Shown one piece after another: positions 36,001-39,395 of a DNA stretch of 64,000 bases. Source of the stretch: Plutella xylostella (Eukaryota > Arthropoda > Insecta > Lepidoptera > Plutellidae); the NCBI RefSeq assembly GCF_932276165.1, contig NC_064010.1, positions 682,001 through 746,000 on the forward strand, written 5' to 3'. The notes under the pieces are model-generated. The model had not been told where the DNA came from. It searched no databases and saw nothing but the letters and a program-made list of their open reading frames with translations. Position numbers and translations under genes: made by a program. Each line of letters begins with the position of its first letter. Positions within the stretch are counted from its first letter, which is position 1.

Positions 36001-37657
36001 AGGGTCAGGCGTTTCTATTCTGCTGACAGTACACTAACAGCGCTATCTAGTGAAAAAAACCCCAATTTTTCTATTCACACCCCCTATTTCTTTCTAACAG
36101 TACAGCGCCATCTAGTATCAAACACTGCAACAACATTTTGACACCCCCGTTCATATTACATACAAAGAAAGAAGTGCAGCAAAAAGAGTACAACGCCATC
36201 TAGTGACAAAAGCCCCCATTTTTCTCTACAGGTATTACGGTCTGAACCCTACGAGCAACTACTACATGTTTCTGTTCTACAACTTCTTCCTGCACTACCT
36301 GCCGGCGCTGATCATTGATGGCTACTGTCGTATTGTGGGGCGGAGACGCGCGTGAGTTGTTTGTTAATTGTTTAAATATTTTTTCCTATATGGTCTCTAA
36401 GCTTCAGTGAGGCGAAAAAATGCTGTCAACTCAAGGTGCTAGCGTAATTCGATAGCAATTTGTATGACATCTTGATCAGCGCCCCTGTTGGTAACGTTAG
36501 AAACTAATAAAACGCATACAAATCCCAGCAGCCATGAAAACTTTATTTAATTTTACTCTTGATGATGCATTAACTTATCAGGCCAATACTCTGTCAAATG
36601 CATCTTCATGCAATTTAAACGTCCATCTAACTTCTTACATCCTCTACAGAGTTTTCAATATTCAGCGGATAAACTCCAGTCTTTTAAACCTCCAAAATCT
36701 CTCTCTCTCTCTCTCTCTGAATAGAATATAATACCGACCGAATAGTTACACACACACATTGTTACATAACAGGAACACAAAACCCAAATCGTTACAATAT
36801 AAATTTTAATATATAGCACTCACTTTCATACTTCTCTCTAACATTACATAATCATAACCAAACAATCCATTTTTAATTCCAGAATGCTGAAGTTCTACCA
36901 CAAAGTGATGAAGCTAGCGAACATTCTCTTCTACTTCTCCACACAAGACTGGCGCTTCTCCGACCAATCCGTCCGCAACATGTGGGACACCCTCTCCGAA
37001 CAAGACAAAGCTGTATTCCCCTTCAGCATCGCAGACATGAACTGGGAGTACTTGGCCGAAACGTTCTTAGTCGGTAAGCGACATCTTGTGGCGAGTTATG
37101 GGGCTTTTGTAGTTGGTGGGCGCCATCTAGTTGTGACTTCTTGAACTTGTTTTATTTGTGGCGCGCGTTCAAAGCATTTCACAATGTTTATTATGAATTA
37201 AAAAGTTCAGCCACGACATCTGTGTAGTTTTAAATATACAGTTATAGTTTCACGATACAAATAGTAATAATACATACTGTTTTGCAGGCCTTCGAGTTTA
37301 CCTCGTAAAAGATGACCTTTCAACGCTGCCCGAGGCTAGAAAGAAGTGGAACAGGTAATTACTTTTTTTATCAAGACAAAACCAAACGTTTTATTTTTAA
37401 TTTCACTTTATCTAACGGCTGAATCTAATAAATACTTACTGTATGTATCAAACGAATAAGACGATTTTGTAGCGTTGGTTTTTTTAATAAAAAACTCTAT
37501 CTAATGGCTGACTCGAATACTAAAGAGATTACAAAAGTTTTATTTTCTTTTCAGGTTGTACTACATGCATTTGACACTTAAGTTGGTAACTCTGGGGTTG
37601 GTCCTCAACATCGCATACTACGTTCTACGGTTCATGTCTAGAATTGTCTTTGGTTAA
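12022..37657 (+). CDS. Fatty acyl-CoA reductase 1 (complete, 14 coding exons)
   Basis: Coding exons: 12022-12213, 16809-17070, 24650-24765, 25297-25419, 29607-29791, 29937-30020, 32158-32267, 32670-32755, 33391-33506, 35682-35804, 36232-36351, 36883-37073, 37288-37354, 37555-37657. All borders are GT-AG and all phases match, giving 625 residues. It should reduce fatty acyl-CoA to fatty alcohol with NADPH at the ER or peroxisome membrane. The Rossmann motif TGGTGFLGK is at residues 143-151, AAATVKFDE follows, and the catalytic YxxxK is Y330-CFT-K334. The C-terminal FAR_C domain has DMNWEYLAETFLVGLRVYLV and a hydrophobic tail. The first about 140 residues are an unusually long, acidic extension. 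The ATG lies four bases after a CCACCCTCAG acceptor-like site, so a 5' UTR exon probably lies upstream. Introns are packed with transposons, and intron 9 holds an antisense gene. Confidence 0.93.
12840..13180 (+). mobile_element. tRNA-derived SINE (diverged head) in FAR1 intron 1
   Basis: A degenerate head (GTTACTCGTCCAAGGTCAGG, GGTTCAAGGTTCGGAT) precedes a body with CTCGGGTCTTGGGTGTTGAT, ATATCAGCTGTCCGATACCC, GGCTCTGCCTAGCTTGGGG and GGATGGCCGTGTGT, as in the other copies. The head carries insertions, so this is an old copy. Confidence 0.65.
13553..16463 (+). mobile_element. 5'-truncated LINE in FAR1 intron 1
   Basis: About 2.9 kb, inserted in the same orientation as FAR1. The ORF2 frame is already open at 13554 and in frame with the ATG at 13609 (LGNLDNDFCATSKSAMDPGI), so the element lost ORF1 and the start of the endonuclease. 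The 3' end has ATTAGATTAGATTAG, AATAAA-like bases and a (TTCTA)n tail. The same 8 bp, TATATTAT, abuts both ends (13545-13552 and 16464-16471) as a candidate target duplication, although it overlaps the tail repeat. Confidence 0.85.
13609..16221 (+). CDS. LINE ORF2 (partial endonuclease plus reverse transcriptase)
   Basis: 870 residues from the first ATG; the true frame continues upstream without a start to the truncation. The endonuclease keeps GGVAILW, FILGDFNAHPGE, WLDHCVV and SDHFPLEIE. RT blocks are VVPIIKNRTGDASDKSNYRP, FGFRPGLSTESAIL, ACFLDLSKAFDLVSYD, RQGGLTSPKLFNLYMNGL and the active site YADD at residues 653-656. The C-terminal segment (FMLGLPRF-like, here FRMMLGLPRFCSASGMFADA) is typical of the CR1/L2-like side of the jockey group. 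No stops, so it is a young but dead-on-arrival copy because the 5' end is missing. Confidence 0.85.
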   Translation: MDPGILLRGRPYGGVAILWRKSVFPCVSVITCRSVRLIAIKVDLCDRSFLVLCVYMPTDSSDNLIEFVDCLGEISAIIENNNTESVFILGDFNAHPGELFCNELLNFSCDQKWDCVDMSLLPSDTYTFISEAHGCRRWLDHCVVTNAAQQTVLNAKVHYSTFWSDHFPLEIECNINVVKPKIICDNKLFSNKVIWGERDTVQIEKYSEICDKLLSKLDLESELCHCGNNMCLDTGHRTYIDNFYHSIVNSLCDAATSSHSHSVPKLRRGKTVTGWNKYVHSAHREARLYFQLWVLHGKSSSGYYYDNMCRTRSTFKAKLKWCQNNQLQIKMDIMASLHFNKNFGKFWKETNKLNPKSSLPVSVDGVSEPRHIANLFKESFMVNSPLGPSGHGAPQSMLSADAIVEPVQVRPDDITSILKMMSRGKSPGHDGLSIEHFQYAGVHITRLLSLLFNSCIKHSYLPEDLMKTIVVPIIKNRTGDASDKSNYRPISLATTMAKVLDSVLDKYLGKCMNLHDGQFGFRPGLSTESAILCLKHTVRYYTDRKTPVFACFLDLSKAFDLVSYDILWDKLAKDTKLPSELSSLFRFWYGNQTNAVRWAGTLSDMYRLECGVRQGGLTSPKLFNLYMNGLIEELSSAGVGCSIDGNFINNISYADDMVLLCPSISALRKLLSICESYAATHGLKYNTKKSELMLFKAGRTSYDSIPSVSLCGSPLPRVSQFKYLGHWVTENLSDDLDIDRERRALAVRCNMLARRFSRCTEPVKITLFKAFCQSFYTCSLWVNYTQKAYSALRVQYNNAFRMMLGLPRFCSASGMFADANTDGFHAIMRKRVASLMHRVQGSTNIFLKDIAGKFDGPILTHWMRLHVISR
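16472..16808. other. End of FAR1 intron 1, no recognised element
   Basis: AT-rich sequence ending in a pyrimidine-rich CTCTCCCACCTTCCAG acceptor for FAR1 exon 2. No repeats or open frames of note. Confidence 0.4.
17842..17928 (+). mobile_element. RTE-type LINE 3' end fragment
   Basis: GTATTGTGACGCTCCTTTAG, then GTCCAGCAGTGGAAGATTGC and AGGCTGATGATGATGA. This matches the last codons (VLWRSL..AYVQQW) and GAT-run tail of the RTE family seen more completely at 61896-62280 (-) and 49363-49555 (+). Confidence 0.65.
18046..18266. mobile_element. Foldback MITE in FAR1 intron 2
   Basis: 221 bp with long inverted ends: GTACGGTGGCCTGCGCCTAA at left and TTAGGCGCAGGCCACCGTAC at right, extending through AAGTATACAGGCGGAGTTTT and AAAACTTCGCCTGTATACCT to ATAGCGAT/ATCGCTAT. 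The interior has CACATCACACACAGCACG and no ORF. Confidence 0.8.
18488..18670. mobile_element. MITE family with AGGTAAGCG ends, copy 1
   Basis: AGGTAAGCGTCCACCTATCG, GGACCAAACGGATTTTCATA, GAGAAACGGCGTCGGCAATG and ACTGAATGCGATGCGTCCGT are shared in order with 23893-24077. The right inverted end is decayed here. The open frame 18543-18848 is a by-product of this repeat. Confidence 0.7.
19466..19535 (-). mobile_element. Helitron-like/MINE-type repeat, 3' end only
   Basis: ACTAGCAGTTCGCGCGAGCT, TCGCTTCGCC and AAAAGTTTTCCCGTGGGGAT match the tail of the copies at 1261-1462 and 1626-1819 on the - strand. The rest is missing, and a SINE starts right after it. Confidence 0.6.
19545..19748 (+). mobile_element. 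5'-truncated SINE in FAR1 intron 2
   Basis: Starts within the tRNA-like head (CCCCGGGTTCGATTCCTGGG, box B) and continues to TGCTCGGGTCATAATATG, ATATCAACTGTCCGATACCC, GGCTCTGCCTAGTTCGGGG and GGATGGTCGTGTGTAAGATG. Box A is lost. Confidence 0.7.
20011..20151 (+). other. Possible alternative terminal exon in FAR1 intron 2
   Basis: A strong pyrimidine tract and CAG (TTATTGTTTTTATTTTTCAG, ending 20010) precede a non-repetitive block with a polyadenylation signal AATAAA at 20146-20151. Joined to the phase-1 end of FAR1 exon 2 it would read DGRISLKASRVVEKVVL and stop, truncating the enzyme right after the Rossmann motif. Nothing proves use; it may be a chance acceptor or a relic exon of another gene. 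Confidence 0.25.
20193..20407. mobile_element. Foldback MITE in FAR1 intron 2
   Basis: Outer arms TACAGAGTGAGTCTATCATA and TATGAAAGACTCACCCTGTA; inner arms CTGAACAACTTTTGTTATGA and ATAACAAAAGTTGTTCAGAA flank a core containing TCCCCATACAAAAATT and GTGTATGGGGA. About 215 bp, non-coding, arms nearly full length. Confidence 0.75.
20484..23385 (-). mobile_element. 5'-truncated LINE in FAR1 intron 2 (antisense)
   Basis: Read on the - strand it runs from a truncated endonuclease (near 23385) to a 3' UTR and a (TTATC)n tail (GATAAGATAAGATAAGATAA at 20486-20507 on +). A polyA-signal-like TTTATT lies at 20510-20515. Before the first ATG the frame is open as LSFCRDKQRGGTCVFIKQG, so the copy is truncated inside the endonuclease, not complete. 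Its orientation is opposite to FAR1. Confidence 0.85.
20696..23323 (-). CDS. LINE ORF2 (partial endonuclease plus reverse transcriptase)
   Basis: 875 residues from the first internal ATG. Endonuclease remains: VITGDFNIDTLK, SCIDHILSN and LSDHDTAQFL. RT blocks: SLVKPLHKGGRKDDPNNYRQ, FGFQKRKSTTLAI, GLFFDLSKAFDFVAHDLL, RCGVPQGSVLGPLLFILYIN and the active site YADD at residues 599-602. The C-terminus SCRALFKNLDLLTLPSLYIY matches the remnant at 470-1010, so both belong to one jockey/CR1-like family. Coding frame intact, but the copy cannot be autonomous without its 5' part. Confidence 0.85.
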   Translation of the reverse strand: MIFKELKYLKSYATQNTFEICGIEIPDQKLIIICVYRTPTSDPNIFINKLDQVLYDISRKQKLNVKIVITGDFNIDTLKPGIIKNRLQALCNNFNLKIHINVPTRKNSCIDHILSNIKNACANVIPLYLSDHDTAQFLRFPVKQKIQKPRSYFVYKKDYSLENINKFRVYLSSLSWSDTYLETDFNKAFNSFYELLCLLYNLCFPTIKIKVNNMCYNKNWISKGLRKSCVTKRNLRHIYYKKKSNENKSSYLLYSNILKKCILKSKKNCNEKFISKSRNKCRATWSVINDLVGKTKSDPNSISELNINEEHISDPTKIATALNNYFIESTNTSNVTSNTTEQQRRCVSYANSIFLLPMTTAEVKMELISLNDTNSEGCDGISTKIIKICTDQLLEILTYLINLSFSMGSFPEKLKLSLVKPLHKGGRKDDPNNYRQITLIPILSKLFEKCMLKRLLNYCDKYKIISNEQFGFQKRKSTTLAIFTLIRTVLTNLNNNYFTTGLFFDLSKAFDFVAHDLLLHKLQKMGIRGLALQWIITYLTGRQQCVVVNKLQANELMSYSSNYRENRCGVPQGSVLGPLLFILYINDIPQITYQKTILYADDISIIVATNKKNNSVKDHEVAVNETIDKIIEWLQSNNLKINLNKSVYMQFNNPVQSKYKFKLDIDKIKSVTQTKFLGLIIDQDLNWKIQVDNLCSRVNKFIYALNQIRKITDRKTAVISYRAYIESLFRYGIILWGNSTDINKGFIAQKKCIRAICGVPPDESCRALFKNLDLLTLPSLYIYEVSKFVNENKDLFKIKSDLSLRPQRNANRLVYEEVPNSSKYGKSCLTMCVKIYNTIPCEFKSLSKHLFKKKLYQWLCDKNFYDIKDLFNINY
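23424..23515. repeat. Dispersed repeat, copy A
   Basis: GTCTGTTTTTTAATCACAGA, CTAAATTGACAGATTCAGAA and CGGTTCATCAACAGTCGATT match 49115-49200 (GTCTGTTTTTTAATCTCAGA, CGGTTCATCAACAGGCGATT). The second copy ends in an inverted GTATCTGACATTATAAAAC, suggesting a MITE-like unit. No coding. Confidence 0.5.
23526..23660. mobile_element. Hairpin MITE, most intact of three copies
   Basis: 135 bp with arms of about 44 bp that are almost perfectly complementary: AGAAGGGCTAGCACGGATCG at the left end and CGATCCGTGCTAGCCCTTCT at the right, through AATTAAGACGTGACAAAAGT and its complement. The loop holds GCTCACTCACATTGCGCAGC and CTCAAGAGCG. Related copies at 29449-29566 and 43797-43920. Near identity of the arms suggests recent formation. 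Confidence 0.85.
23893..24077. mobile_element. MITE family with AGGTAAGCG ends, copy 2
   Basis: The left end AGGTAAGCGTTCCACCTACT and the right end GATAAGTGGACCGCTTACCT are imperfect inverted repeats. The interior matches copy 1 at 18488-18670 (GAGAAACGGCGTCGGTAATG, ACTGAATGCGATGCGTCCGT). About 185 bp. Confidence 0.75.
24149..24270 (+). mobile_element. SINE tail fragment (GTGCCCCAGCAGTGGGG type)
   Basis: ACTAGGTCCGTGGTGGACTA, GGAGACCCGTGCCCCAGCAG and GATGGGTTGCGATGATGATA match the 3' part of the SINE at 54049-54262 and, inverted, 48362-48620. The head is missing. Confidence 0.65.
24417..24536. mobile_element. Foldback MITE (GACCCCTC-GGGGTCAGGTTT family)
   Basis: Arms AACAAGATTACTACGTACAG and TGTATGTAGTAATCTTGT bracket AAAACTGACCCCC and GAGGGGTCAGGTTTCACT. 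This is the most symmetrical member of a family that also occurs at 25431, 33018, 33545, 35515, 35946 and 42012. Confidence 0.7.
25431..25506. mobile_element. MITE fragment (GGGGTCAGG family) after FAR1 exon 4
   Basis: TGACCCCACTCAGAAGCATT, GTTACTATGAGAGGTGGGTC and AGGTTTTTCTGCTCCTGACC GTACG. It starts 11 bases after the exon 4 donor and matches 35556-35622. Confidence 0.6.
26071..26168. repeat. 21-bp tandem repeat, five units
   Basis: CCACGGCAATGAAA or a one- or two-base variant starts at 26071, 26092, 26113, 26134 and 26155, a strict 21-bp step. The same 14-mer recurs at 28527-29260 with the same step in its first four copies. On the - strand one frame reads a heptapeptide of the type xxVSLPW. 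See the findings. Bases 25507-26070 around it are AT-rich without other recognised elements. Confidence 0.8.
26450..26890. mobile_element. Large foldback element in FAR1 intron 4
   Basis: The outer arms pair over about 75 bp: GGTATAATATCCAATTTGTA, CATAAAATATACTATAATAT and GACATAATCTGTGCAG on the left with CACAGATTATGTGATATGAT and TTAATTGGTATAAT on the right. Inner arms AATTACACAACACCGG, GATAGGTGCGGTTAGGTGCA and the complement ATCAAAACCTCTAGCACCAC-type segment (TGGTGTTGTGTAATT on +). About 440 bp, no ORF. Confidence 0.7.
26900..27285 (-). mobile_element. RTE-type LINE 3' fragment in FAR1 intron 4
   Basis: On + it reads TCATCATCAGCCTATAATCA, GGACAAAGGCCTCTCCCAAG, GAGCGCCACAACACTCGGTC, then skips part of the usual ORF and resumes at AAGCTTGCATATTTTGACAG, GGTAACCTTAGTCCTCTGAC and CGGTGGACCAGTCCCACCAT. 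On - this encodes the RTE C-terminus. It has an internal deletion relative to 61896-62280. Confidence 0.75.
27490..27872 (-). mobile_element. SINE with tRNA-like head (GGTAGCTCAGTCGGGTAAGCG type)
   Basis: On the - strand the head reads CGGTGGTAGCTCAGTCGGGT, AAGCGCCCGCTTCCCACGCC and GATGCGGGTGCGAATTCCGG (boxes A and B). The body passes ATCGCTCTTACGGTGAAGGA and CCAACCCTCTGTGGACCAGC, and ends GGTTCC/GGTCCCATTCGAGAGAGCCAG and TAGAATAGAATATAATAGAA. The frames at 27462-27861 are by-products. Related copies at 41935, 48120 and 56080. Confidence 0.7.
28009..28449. mobile_element. Long-TIR element with poly-C tracts in FAR1 intron 4
   Basis: The left end AGGGGCCGTCCATTAATCAC and the right end GTGATTAATGGACGGCCCCT are perfect inverted repeats continuing GTGAG/CTCAC. 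Inside, tracts such as TGACCCCCCCCTCCCCCCTG recur near both ends, with TTTGGTGAGGTTT / TTTCGTGAGGTTT. 441 bp, no ORF. Confidence 0.8.
28527..29260. repeat. Dispersed CCACGGCAATGAAA motif cluster
   Basis: Direct copies start at 28527, 28548, 28569 and 28590 (21-bp step), then at about 28621, 28692, 28706, 28862, 29051 and 29247; inverted copies are at 28639-28652 and 28659-28672. Same family as the array at 26071-26168. The cluster spans a cysteine-rich - strand frame (28796-29092). Confidence 0.7.
28796..29092 (-). CDS. Unassigned cysteine-rich open frame, possibly a relic exon
   Basis: 98 codons on the - strand. Residues about 9-55 hold ten cysteines: NFCSSPCPKHDQGYCF, then ELGCPPQCTN, VSPNC and HRCPRFC. 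Two copies of the local repeat fall in this frame as SSPC and SLPW. CCCAG just before NFC could be a splice acceptor, and TCTAGA-GTAAGC (28816-28829) a donor. No family recognised; it resembles small secreted Cys-rich domains only by composition. It may be a pseudogene, since neighbouring repeats in the same sense carry TGA stops. Confidence 0.3.
   Translation of the reverse strand: MKIHVSQNFCSSPCPKHDQGYCFTYELGCPPQCTNRFLQVSPNCSTWKEVHRCPRFCAIVKISKNFGDWTFFLSLPWIDITSLKLSLSSRVSIQKKAF
29449..29566. mobile_element. Hairpin MITE, diverged copy before FAR1 exon 5
   Basis: GAAGGGCCAGCACGGGCACA, TTAAGACGTGACTAAAGTTC, CTCTTGAGGCTGCGCGATGT, GAGTGAGCGCGATGCAAAAC and TTTTGTCAC match 23526-23660. The right arm is eroded. 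Confidence 0.7.
30405..31910 (-). mobile_element. 5'-truncated, frameshifted LINE with RNase H domain in FAR1 intron 6
   Basis: On the - strand the frame starts in the RT thumb (VKYLGIWLDHRLSW near 31850) and continues to 30972 with WLYTAVVRPIITYGAVVWW, then an RNase H domain (INIYIDGAKNKKGSGGGVF, FQAEAASLLDGA, CFYTDSMAILGAL). A one-base shift near 31008 breaks the frame. The remainder (VQWIKSHNDNIGNCEADRLA, then 30942-30484) completes RNase H and ends with a CX2C..H-type region CRTCKEVDETVEHILLACP. RNase H places it in the I/R1-like LINEs. The 3' end has CTCGAGAGAGCCACG and a (TAGAA)n tail at 30401-30418. Confidence 0.8.
31882..31968. repeat. Inverted repeat at LINE 5' junction
   Basis: GCAGGAACTGTTCTTTTTTG at 31883 and its complement AAAAAAAGAACAGTTCCTGC ending 31968, with GTTGGTG/CACCAAC, form arms of about 29 bp separated by about 29 bp. 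The left arm is part of the LINE coding sequence and the right arm repeats it inverted, as in a 5' inversion during insertion. Confidence 0.6.
32785..33012 (-). mobile_element. tRNA-derived SINE in FAR1 intron 8
   Basis: On + it starts AATAAATATGTGGGGACATC, CACACGGCCATCCGACCCCA, AGCTAGGCAGAACCTGTGTT and GGACAGCTGATATATCTACA. It ends in a head CAGCCGGGACTCGAACCTTA and CTCAGTAGTCAGTTATAGAG (boxes B and A reversed). Box A is eroded. Confidence 0.75.
33018..33108. mobile_element. MITE fragment (GGGGTCAGG family) in FAR1 intron 8
   Basis: GTCTGAGGCAAAGAAAACTA, ACCCCTCCCTGAGTGACAAT and GTGGGGTCAGGTTTCGTTGC CTCAGG form a foldback with CTGAGGCAA/TTGCCTCAG arms. A related half copy follows FAR1 exon 9 at 33545-33590 (GGGTCAGGTTTATTTGCTCC). 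Confidence 0.6.
33640..33740 (-). mobile_element. LINE 3' tail (GTGCAATAAAG type)
   Basis: ATTATTATTATTATTATTTA, ATTCTTTATTGCACAAATAT and ATGTACAAAAGGTGGGCTG are the reverse of GCCCACCTTTTGTACATTTA and TTGTGCAATAAAGAATTAAA at 56525-56595. Other copies at 47675-47750 (+) and 54300-54410 (-). It lies just downstream of the nested antisense gene. Confidence 0.65.
33769..33774 (-). promoter_or_regulatory. Candidate polyadenylation signal of the nested antisense gene
   Basis: AATAAA on the - strand about 190 nt past the stop codon at 33961. It is the nearest canonical hexamer noticed; use is inferred. Confidence 0.4.
33961..35175 (-). CDS. Secreted C16orf89/UPF0764-like protein, single exon
   Basis: 404 residues, intronless, lying antisense within FAR1 intron 9 (33507-35681). 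The N-terminus MHRMLKKIILLVIFTAISDQ is a clear signal peptide, so the product should be secreted. Spaced cysteines (QC, RC, FC, RC, LC, MC, GC, EC in the C-terminal half) suggest disulfides, and NDT, NRT and NAS are possible N-glycosylation sites. FFAQDMFVEHVAMCGVHEEM and ECDFHLMAVIMWALSG resemble the DxFxEN-xFCG and C-H...AL-GG regions of the C16orf89/DUF4735 family as I recall them; function there is unknown. No RT- or transposase-like motifs. TATAAAG on the - strand lies at 35291-35297, 116-122 nt upstream. A retrogene origin is possible because there are no introns. Confidence 0.65.
   Translation of the reverse strand: MHRMLKKIILLVIFTAISDQYEQHEVSQNELVEFQWLEYEENETPYRGEDFPVKYLHLEPPSSREDLDLYLAALNRTITYLLPIGNDTDLNIAFTGYHSVFTLKRTLRDHSHKFTAPQLAMVKEVVHNIKYLLSHFTLWFKNGEHETISEIIKMYRDDEAEVRTLSTFQRGRLAPWLRSALRLNTHAQAMDTATLDRLEYHRLMLDITNHHIQLNASDQCLANIARNPEPSLTGPLKRCVADRFCEEAMSAVPSIAYTLSHRQLNLELRRLDRRCLVTSPDNIDALCAWMFREAVYIARRGFFAQDMFVEHVAMCGVHEEMNRPSWYRKMAAMVDEKGCASESFTFKVRHAAAQFESDGPWRKLDHATRSRKVRKWIEDECDFHLMAVIMWALSGAVRHAAYWL
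35291..35297 (-). promoter_or_regulatory. Candidate TATA box of the nested antisense gene
   Basis: TATAAAG on the - strand, about 116 nt upstream of the ATG at 35175. A transcription start 25-35 nt downstream would leave a short leader. Inferred from position only. Confidence 0.35.
35515..35624. mobile_element. Foldback MITE (GGGGTCAGG family) before FAR1 exon 10
   Basis: AGATTTCTCTGTCTTTACTT and GTGTAAAGACAGAGAAATCT are perfect inverted neighbours, followed by GACCCCTCTGAGAAGCATTG, TTACTATGAGGGGGTCAGGT and TTCTCTGCACCTGACCGTAC. The first 46 bases form an exact hairpin. Confidence 0.7.
35946..36045. mobile_element. Foldback MITE (GGGGTCAGG family) in FAR1 intron 10
   Basis: CAGTACGGAGCAAAGAAACC, TGACCCCACTCAGAAGCATT and AGGAGGGTCAGGCGTTTCTA end in TGCTGACAGTACACT. 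GCGCCATCTATTGG (35931) and GCGCTATCTAGTGA (36040) flank it on both sides. Confidence 0.6.
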
Positions 37658-37894
37658 TTTATATTGAGTGAAATTTGTAGCTTATAATTTTTGTAAATAT
37701 GCCTTTTGTAAGTTAAGTACAATTTTAGCAAGCTGGACTTTCTGTATTTTATAATTATTATGTAAGTGTACTTAGTAAACGTATTATATTATTCCGTCCA
37801 CTTTGAAATTGAAATTATTTTGTACTTATGTCATTTATTGATATTATAATTTAAGCTATTAAATTTATTTTTAATCTTATTAACAATTAAGTAA

Positions 37895-37900
37895 AATAAA
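37895..37900 (+). promoter_or_regulatory. FAR1 polyadenylation signal
   Basis: AATAAA 238 nt after the FAR1 stop (37655-37657) in an AT-rich 3' UTR, followed by T-rich sequence. It is the first clean hexamer downstream. Confidence 0.6.
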
Positions 37901-38820
37901 TGATTTTATACAAAGTCTTTGTATAATTCAACTTCTTCACTGTGATTCAATTGGATAAAGAAAAAATATATTTATGTTTTAAGCAATTTATTTTAAAACT
38001 ATGGATTTTATAGGGACATAAAATTTAATAATATATCATATCCTTATATACAATATAAAACATGTCTATACATTTATACAGAGCATTTACAGACTCAAAA
38101 CACCTACTCGATATTGAAATGTACGGTACAAGTTTCTCAAAATATTTTGAATAATTTTGGTTTGATTACAGATTATTAAAAAAAAAATATTAGTGCATAC
38201 CGGATGGATATTTTAAACTCCATGGAGTATGCCAAACTTTACGTACATTTAGAAAATTCCTAAATACGTAACTACATAAATGCTTAAATTATAAGTACAA
38301 CATGTACATTTGACAAACAAATTTTTGAGCGTAATTTCATAATAACCGCACCCATAACAGAAGATCTACGGATTGCACAGAAGAAAATTAGGACGCAATT
38401 ATCTAAATAATGTAATAAAACATATCGCTTAAACGTCATTATGTCATGTACATAGGTATCCAAAAGATTTGTTATATAAAACACATTTTTAAATAAATTT
38501 TAGGCTTTCGTCATTACTTATAAGTATAAATTACAAGAAGTTACTATGAGCCTCTATTTCTTGGTGAAGTTTATCTTCATAGGTTTAAAAAATTGGCAAC
38601 GAGTATTCAAACACCAACACAGCCTATGATTAACATGTCCAAAGTTTCATAGACTATGGTTTAAATAACCCCGAGAAATATGAGTAGTTGACTCATACTT
38701 TGTGTATCACGAACGGCTGAGCCAGTTTTGATGGTTTGTCCAGTTTAGGGCAAAAAACAAAGGCACTAACCTTCAATTTGATCGCTATAAATTAATTATT
38801 GAACTGCGTAATTAAGTATA
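37901..38820. other. FAR1-ZIP9 intergenic stretch
   Basis: AT-rich DNA between the convergent FAR1 and ZIP9 genes. No element recognised before the RTE fragment at 38826. Confidence 0.4.
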
Positions 38821-38825
38821 GTTAT

Positions 38826-38890
38826 ATAGGAAGAGGCCTATGTCCAGCAGTGGATGATTATTGGCTAATAATGATGATGATGATGTAGGA
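38826..38890 (+). mobile_element. RTE-type LINE 3' end fragment
   Basis: GGAAGAGGCCTATGTCCAGC, AGTGGATGATTATTGGCTAA and a TGATGATGATGATG tail; these are the last codons and tail of the RTE family. Confidence 0.7.
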
Positions 38891-39214
38891 AGTAACTCAA
38901 GTGTTTTTTTCCTCTTTTAATTGGCAAAAACCGATAAACTTACTACGTATTCATACGAAATATACACATAAAAATATTATTCACAGCCTTACCTATGAAT
39001 TTGATACCACATATAAAATTAATATTTACTATCCACAAATAATCATTCACATTCAAGAAAGCTTATTTATTTTTAACAGCGCCATCTAGTGAACGCCTAC
39101 TCTTTTTCCCCAAGTTTTTTCTGATTTAACGCCATCTAGTGAGCGCTTCTATTCACAGGAAAACGATTGGACTCGTCTGTATGGGATTGCTTATTTATGC
39201 AGTGATATTTTATA

Positions 39215-39346
39215 CAGGTTGTTGCAAAAATGGTATACTATTGGCGAATCTCCAAAACTCGTAGAACAAAAGTTGCTCAGAATGACCCCCTGAGTCACCC
39301 CCTTTCGGCTTAGTATACCCTTTTTGCAACAACCTGTACAATTCAC
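39215..39346. mobile_element. Foldback MITE (ACAGGTTGTTGCAAAAA type)
   Basis: Left arm ACAGGTTGTTGCAAAAATGG TATACTA, right arm TAGTATACCCTTTTTGCAAC AACCTGT. It is an intact relative of the element split at 10270-10860. Near the 3' end of ZIP9. Confidence 0.75.
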
Positions 39347-39395
39347 GTTACATTTTGACCTGGTGAGAAAGCCCTGAGAACATAGTATTTGAATC

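Noticed and set aside
39066..39071. AATAAA on the - strand as the ZIP9 polyadenylation signal
   Set aside because: It is possible, but it sits beyond a MITE and other AT-rich hexamers, so the choice cannot be supported.
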